64,000 bases of DNA from assembly GCF_947495315.1 (NCBI RefSeq), contig NZ_CANLYD010000001.1, forward strand, positions 558,001 through 622,000, given 5' to 3'. The number at the start of each line of letters is the position of its first letter. Within the stretch, counting starts at the first letter, position 1. Under the pieces are notes generated by a model. The model had not been told where the DNA came from, did not search any database, and saw only the letters and a list, made by a program, of their open reading frames with translations. Positions 61,657-64,000 of this stretch are shown in pieces. The position numbers and the translations under genes were made by a program. This DNA comes from an uncultured Aquimarina sp. (GTDB lineage Bacteria > Bacteroidota > Bacteroidia > Flavobacteriales > Flavobacteriaceae).

Positions 61657-62844
61657 TTAACTTAATTGAAGTTTAAACGGATTTCGTACTTCGTATTCAC
61701 TAGGAGAAATAAACTCGACCAAAGGCTTTAGAAGTTTATTGGAGATAGAGTTACCGTGACGAACATAAAGTTTCATTTCCACAGGTTTAGCACCAACACA
61801 ACTTTTAATAATCTCTGCAGTTCTGCCCAATCTTAATTCATTAACGTTTTTATCAATAGCCAGATCAACATAGTCATATAGCATTCTTTGATAAATATCA
61901 TGTGATTTGTTATATGTATAATTGATCCCAATATGATTTGCTTCTACAACATTGTTTAGAATAAAAGAAGTGGTGAAGCCGACTAGTTTATCATCTAGGA
62001 AATATGCCTTGAAAATAAATGAATCATGAAGTGTTCTTTTAAGGTTTCTAAAAGTGATGGCGTCTAATTTTCCAATTTTGAAATCAGCATTGTCTAACAC
62101 TGATAGGTACAACTTGTTAATAGCAGATTTATAGGTATCTATATCTTCAGCAGTGAAATCTTTGACTATTAAATCAGAAGATTTTTTGAAAACTTTTTTA
62201 GCTCTGGTTCTAAACTTGGTCTTCATACTACTTAAATAATCTTCAAAATCATTCCAGTTAGAGTCTACTTGCAACACCATATTCACGTCAATTCTAAATT
62301 CTCTGAATTTCTGATCTTTAATATAATCACTTTGATCAAAAGACGTTGGCCAGAATTCTTTCAGTAAAATAAAAGAGGGTTTATCAGACCTTTCAGTTTT
62401 TCTGATTTCTCGTAATGCATCAGATAAATTTTCAAAAGCTTCCTTTGCACTAATCTTATCAGAATAAAGAAAACCGTGTTCTCCACAAGAAAATAGGTTC
62501 CCACAGACTAATACTCTAACATCCATACTTTTCATGAAAGTATTTTTGATAGCATCACTTATTCTGCAGGGAAATTCCTGAAATTTCAGATCTTCTGTGT
62601 TAAATGTAATAAGCTGAGTTACGGCAATACTTACTGGTTCATTTTGATCATAAAATATAATATATCTAAACCCAATAGTTTCTGATAAAGTATGCTCTAG
62701 CGTATTAAGATAATCCAATGTAAGAAAAAGATTATTTTCATTATTTATACGATTCCAGTCATTAGATGGAATATCATTAGTACTTTTAAATATTGAATAA
62801 TGTAATGTGGTGGCTTTGCACCTATTTTTTATTTTGTCAAGCAT
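61657..62844 (-). CDS. FemAB/GNAT-like acyltransferase-fold protein, 395 aa
   Basis: The frame is open from an ATG ending at 62892, but that codon overlaps a TACTTTTG -7 box on this strand (62890-62897). The ATG at 62844 (MLDKIKNRCKATTLHYSIFK) is therefore preferred. The N-terminal half resembles the substrate-side lobe of peptidoglycan/FemAB-like proteins (SAYDWNRI-type opening, SNDWNRINNENNLFLTLDYL). The C-terminal half is a GNAT-like fold (SMKTKFRTRAKKVFKK ... FKAYFLDDKLVGFTTSFILN ... ELRLGRTAEIIKSCVGA). Proteins of this type transfer amino-acyl or acyl groups; the substrate here is unknown. It is cotranscribed with the YdjM-like gene. Confidence 0.75.
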   Translation of the reverse strand: MLDKIKNRCKATTLHYSIFKSTNDIPSNDWNRINNENNLFLTLDYLNTLEHTLSETIGFRYIIFYDQNEPVSIAVTQLITFNTEDLKFQEFPCRISDAIKNTFMKSMDVRVLVCGNLFSCGEHGFLYSDKISAKEAFENLSDALREIRKTERSDKPSFILLKEFWPTSFDQSDYIKDQKFREFRIDVNMVLQVDSNWNDFEDYLSSMKTKFRTRAKKVFKKSSDLIVKDFTAEDIDTYKSAINKLYLSVLDNADFKIGKLDAITFRNLKRTLHDSFIFKAYFLDDKLVGFTTSFILNNVVEANHIGINYTYNKSHDIYQRMLYDYVDLAIDKNVNELRLGRTAEIIKSCVGAKPVEMKLYVRHGNSISNKLLKPLVEFISPSEYEVRNPFKLQLS

Positions 62845-62889
62845 AAATCCCTTACAAATGTTATTGACAAATAACTGTCCGAATTGATT

Positions 62890-62897
62890 CAAAAGTA
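62890..62897 (-). promoter_or_regulatory. -7 box of the FemAB/GNAT-like operon
   Basis: TACTTTTG on the minus strand is a perfect TAnnTTTG and places the transcription start near 62884, downstream of the first in-frame ATG. Confidence 0.5.
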
Positions 62898-63109
62898 CAT
62901 TTATTTTTAATAGCAGTCTGTTAAACGATTCTCAATTTTGATAAGAGGTTTTTTTAATGCTTTATTTCCGTAATTTAGATACGGTAAAACATTTATTGTT
63001 GTTTTGTCGTTTAAATTAGGTTTTTGAACGAAAAGTGTTCCGGAAAGTCTGGTTTTATAATGTATATGTCAAATAAGTTTAGTTCTTTTGAATGTAATTG
63101 GAAAATTTT

Positions 63110-63538
63110 ATGGGGAAATCGGTCACTTGTGTTCTGCTAATCGACGATGATAAGGCTACAAATTTCTTTAATGAACGAGTAGTCACCAGACACAATAGTT
63201 TTGATAATATAAATACAGTACAGAGTGGGAAAGCTGCACTGGAATATCTGACTAATGTAAAAAACCAAACCGCAATGAAGCCAGATCTTATTTTTCTGGA
63301 TATCAATATGCCAGCCATGAATGGATGGGAGTTTTTGATAGAGTTTGCTAAATTGGATAAAAGCACCACAGAAGGAATTAAAGTAATTTTATTGTCTACG
63401 TCTTCTAACCCTGATGACGTTAATGAATCAATAAAAAATCATTCTGTAGATGATTTTATAAATAAACCGTTATCACTAGATTTGTTAGATAACGTTATTG
63501 AAAAACATTTTTCAAAAAGTACTGTTAGTAATTTGTGA
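63110..63538 (+). CDS. Single-domain response regulator, 142 aa
   Basis: A stand-alone receiver domain. The acidic cluster is IDDD (12-14), the phospho-acceptor Asp 64 lies in IFLDINMPAMNGWEF, a Ser/Thr switch is in VILLSTSSN, and the conserved Lys is in FINKPLS. All key residues are present, so it should be phosphorylated by a histidine kinase or hybrid kinase encoded elsewhere. The upstream TTG at 63098 would add four residues; the ATG at 63110 is chosen because it begins right before the first strand. No output domain. It is 42 bp before a second receiver gene. Confidence 0.88.
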   Translation: MGKSVTCVLLIDDDKATNFFNERVVTRHNSFDNINTVQSGKAALEYLTNVKNQTAMKPDLIFLDINMPAMNGWEFLIEFAKLDKSTTEGIKVILLSTSSNPDDVNESIKNHSVDDFINKPLSLDLLDNVIEKHFSKSTVSNL

Positions 63539-63580
63539 GATTACTGTAGTGCACTGGTTTAATAACGTATATTTTTTAAA

Positions 63581-63982
63581 ATGGCTAGGTTAAAACGTTT
63601 TCTTCTCGTCGATGATAGTAATTCGACCAATTTTTTCAATAAAACCATTATCCAAAAAACAGACTGTGTAGAAGAAGTGATTATAGCTACTAATGGTAGT
63701 AATGCTATGCAATATCTACAGTCTGATACAATTCCTGAAATAATATTTTTAGATCTAAATATGCCTGTGATGAATGGTTGGGAATTTCTAGAACAACATA
63801 ATCAACTATCAGCTACTAATAAAAACTCAAAAATCATAGTAATGATAGGTGCTAAATTAAGTGAAGAAGAAGAAAAGACTCTAAAATCTTTTCCTCAAGT
63901 AATCGAATTTAGAGAAAAGATGCTAACCAAGGAAATTGTTTTGGAAATTGTATCTAAATATTTCGACAAACCTTTAAACTAG
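63581..63982 (+). CDS. Single-domain response regulator, degenerate switch, 133 aa
   Basis: A receiver domain with VDD (10-12), phospho-acceptor Asp 58 in IFLDLNMPVMNGWEF and a possible Lys in EFREKMLTKE. The Ser/Thr expected after strand 4 is replaced (IIVMIGAKLS instead of VILLSTSS), and the Lys-Pro motif is not intact, so phosphorylation may not produce the normal switch. It is a clear paralogue of the preceding gene (same NFFN segment after the acidic cluster) and probably in the same operon. It might act as a phosphate sink or partner of the first one (inference). Confidence 0.83.
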   Translation: MARLKRFLLVDDSNSTNFFNKTIIQKTDCVEEVIIATNGSNAMQYLQSDTIPEIIFLDLNMPVMNGWEFLEQHNQLSATNKNSKIIVMIGAKLSEEEEKTLKSFPQVIEFREKMLTKEIVLEIVSKYFDKPLN

Positions 63983-64000
63983 AAATTAATCAACTCATTT

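Overview
The window is a low-GC stretch of a Bacteroidota chromosome, most likely a marine flavobacterium (Flavobacteriaceae; Aquimarina- or Kordia-like by style, but I cannot fix the genus). The reasons are TAnnTTTG-type -7 promoter boxes, the lack of Shine-Dalgarno sequences, type IX secretion (T9SS) type A C-terminal sorting domains (YPNP...NG.Y...), BspA-like (DUF285) repeats, HYR and DUF5011 Ig-like domains, and TPR/LuxR-HTH membrane regulators.

From 1 to about 59.4 kb the window is one continuous array of giant secreted adhesin-like proteins and their regulators. Eight large T9SS substrates lie head to tail on the + strand: a 3645-aa DUF285/PKD-like protein (714-11651); a 2489-aa LamG/choice-of-anchor/L-domain protein with nine Ig-like repeats (13647-21116); two YadA-head-like proteins (23939-26671 and 40160-43675); two leucine-rich-repeat (LRR) proteins (26926-32868 and 54098-59257); a matrixin-like HExxHxxGxxH protease with LRR and Ig tail (33302-39844); and an M4 (thermolysin-like) protease with LRR and Ig tail (47657-53563). 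Six regulators are interspersed: a 5'-truncated one at the left edge, 11777-13438 (-), 21283-22947, 23169-23789, 43942-45657 and 46402-47256. All end in a coiled coil plus a LuxR/GerE-like HTH, but their input domains differ (TPR, none, 7TM/DISM, receiver-like).

The main discovery is a shared promoter architecture. Eleven promoters carry a tandem direct repeat of the type TG-NNN-CC with a 10-12 bp period. The proximal half-site always starts 38-39 bp upstream of a TAnnNTTG-like -7 box. The core of the half-site (CAA, AAA/TAA, ACA, TCT, TCC) changes from block to block together with the neighbouring regulator, which suggests a family of regulators and operators that duplicated and diverged in specificity. 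The geometry also corrects two start codons (23169 and 54098) and exposes an orphan promoter (53782-53839). A second signal is a conserved 3'-UTR module after five adhesin genes. It is a CTACG/CGTAG hairpin whose loop contains TTAAGGGGT, followed by a terminator. The loop is complementary to the (A)CCCCTTA element at the start codons of most genes of the cluster, but not to starts in the flanking housekeeping-like region, so a translation-level RNA-RNA interaction is possible.

Right of the cluster (59.4-64 kb) the genes are ordinary: a LysE-family exporter, a DUF1761 membrane protein, a convergent pair (YdjM-like membrane hydrolase and FemAB/GNAT-like protein) and two single-domain response regulators. 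No tRNA, rRNA, CRISPR array or transposase was seen.
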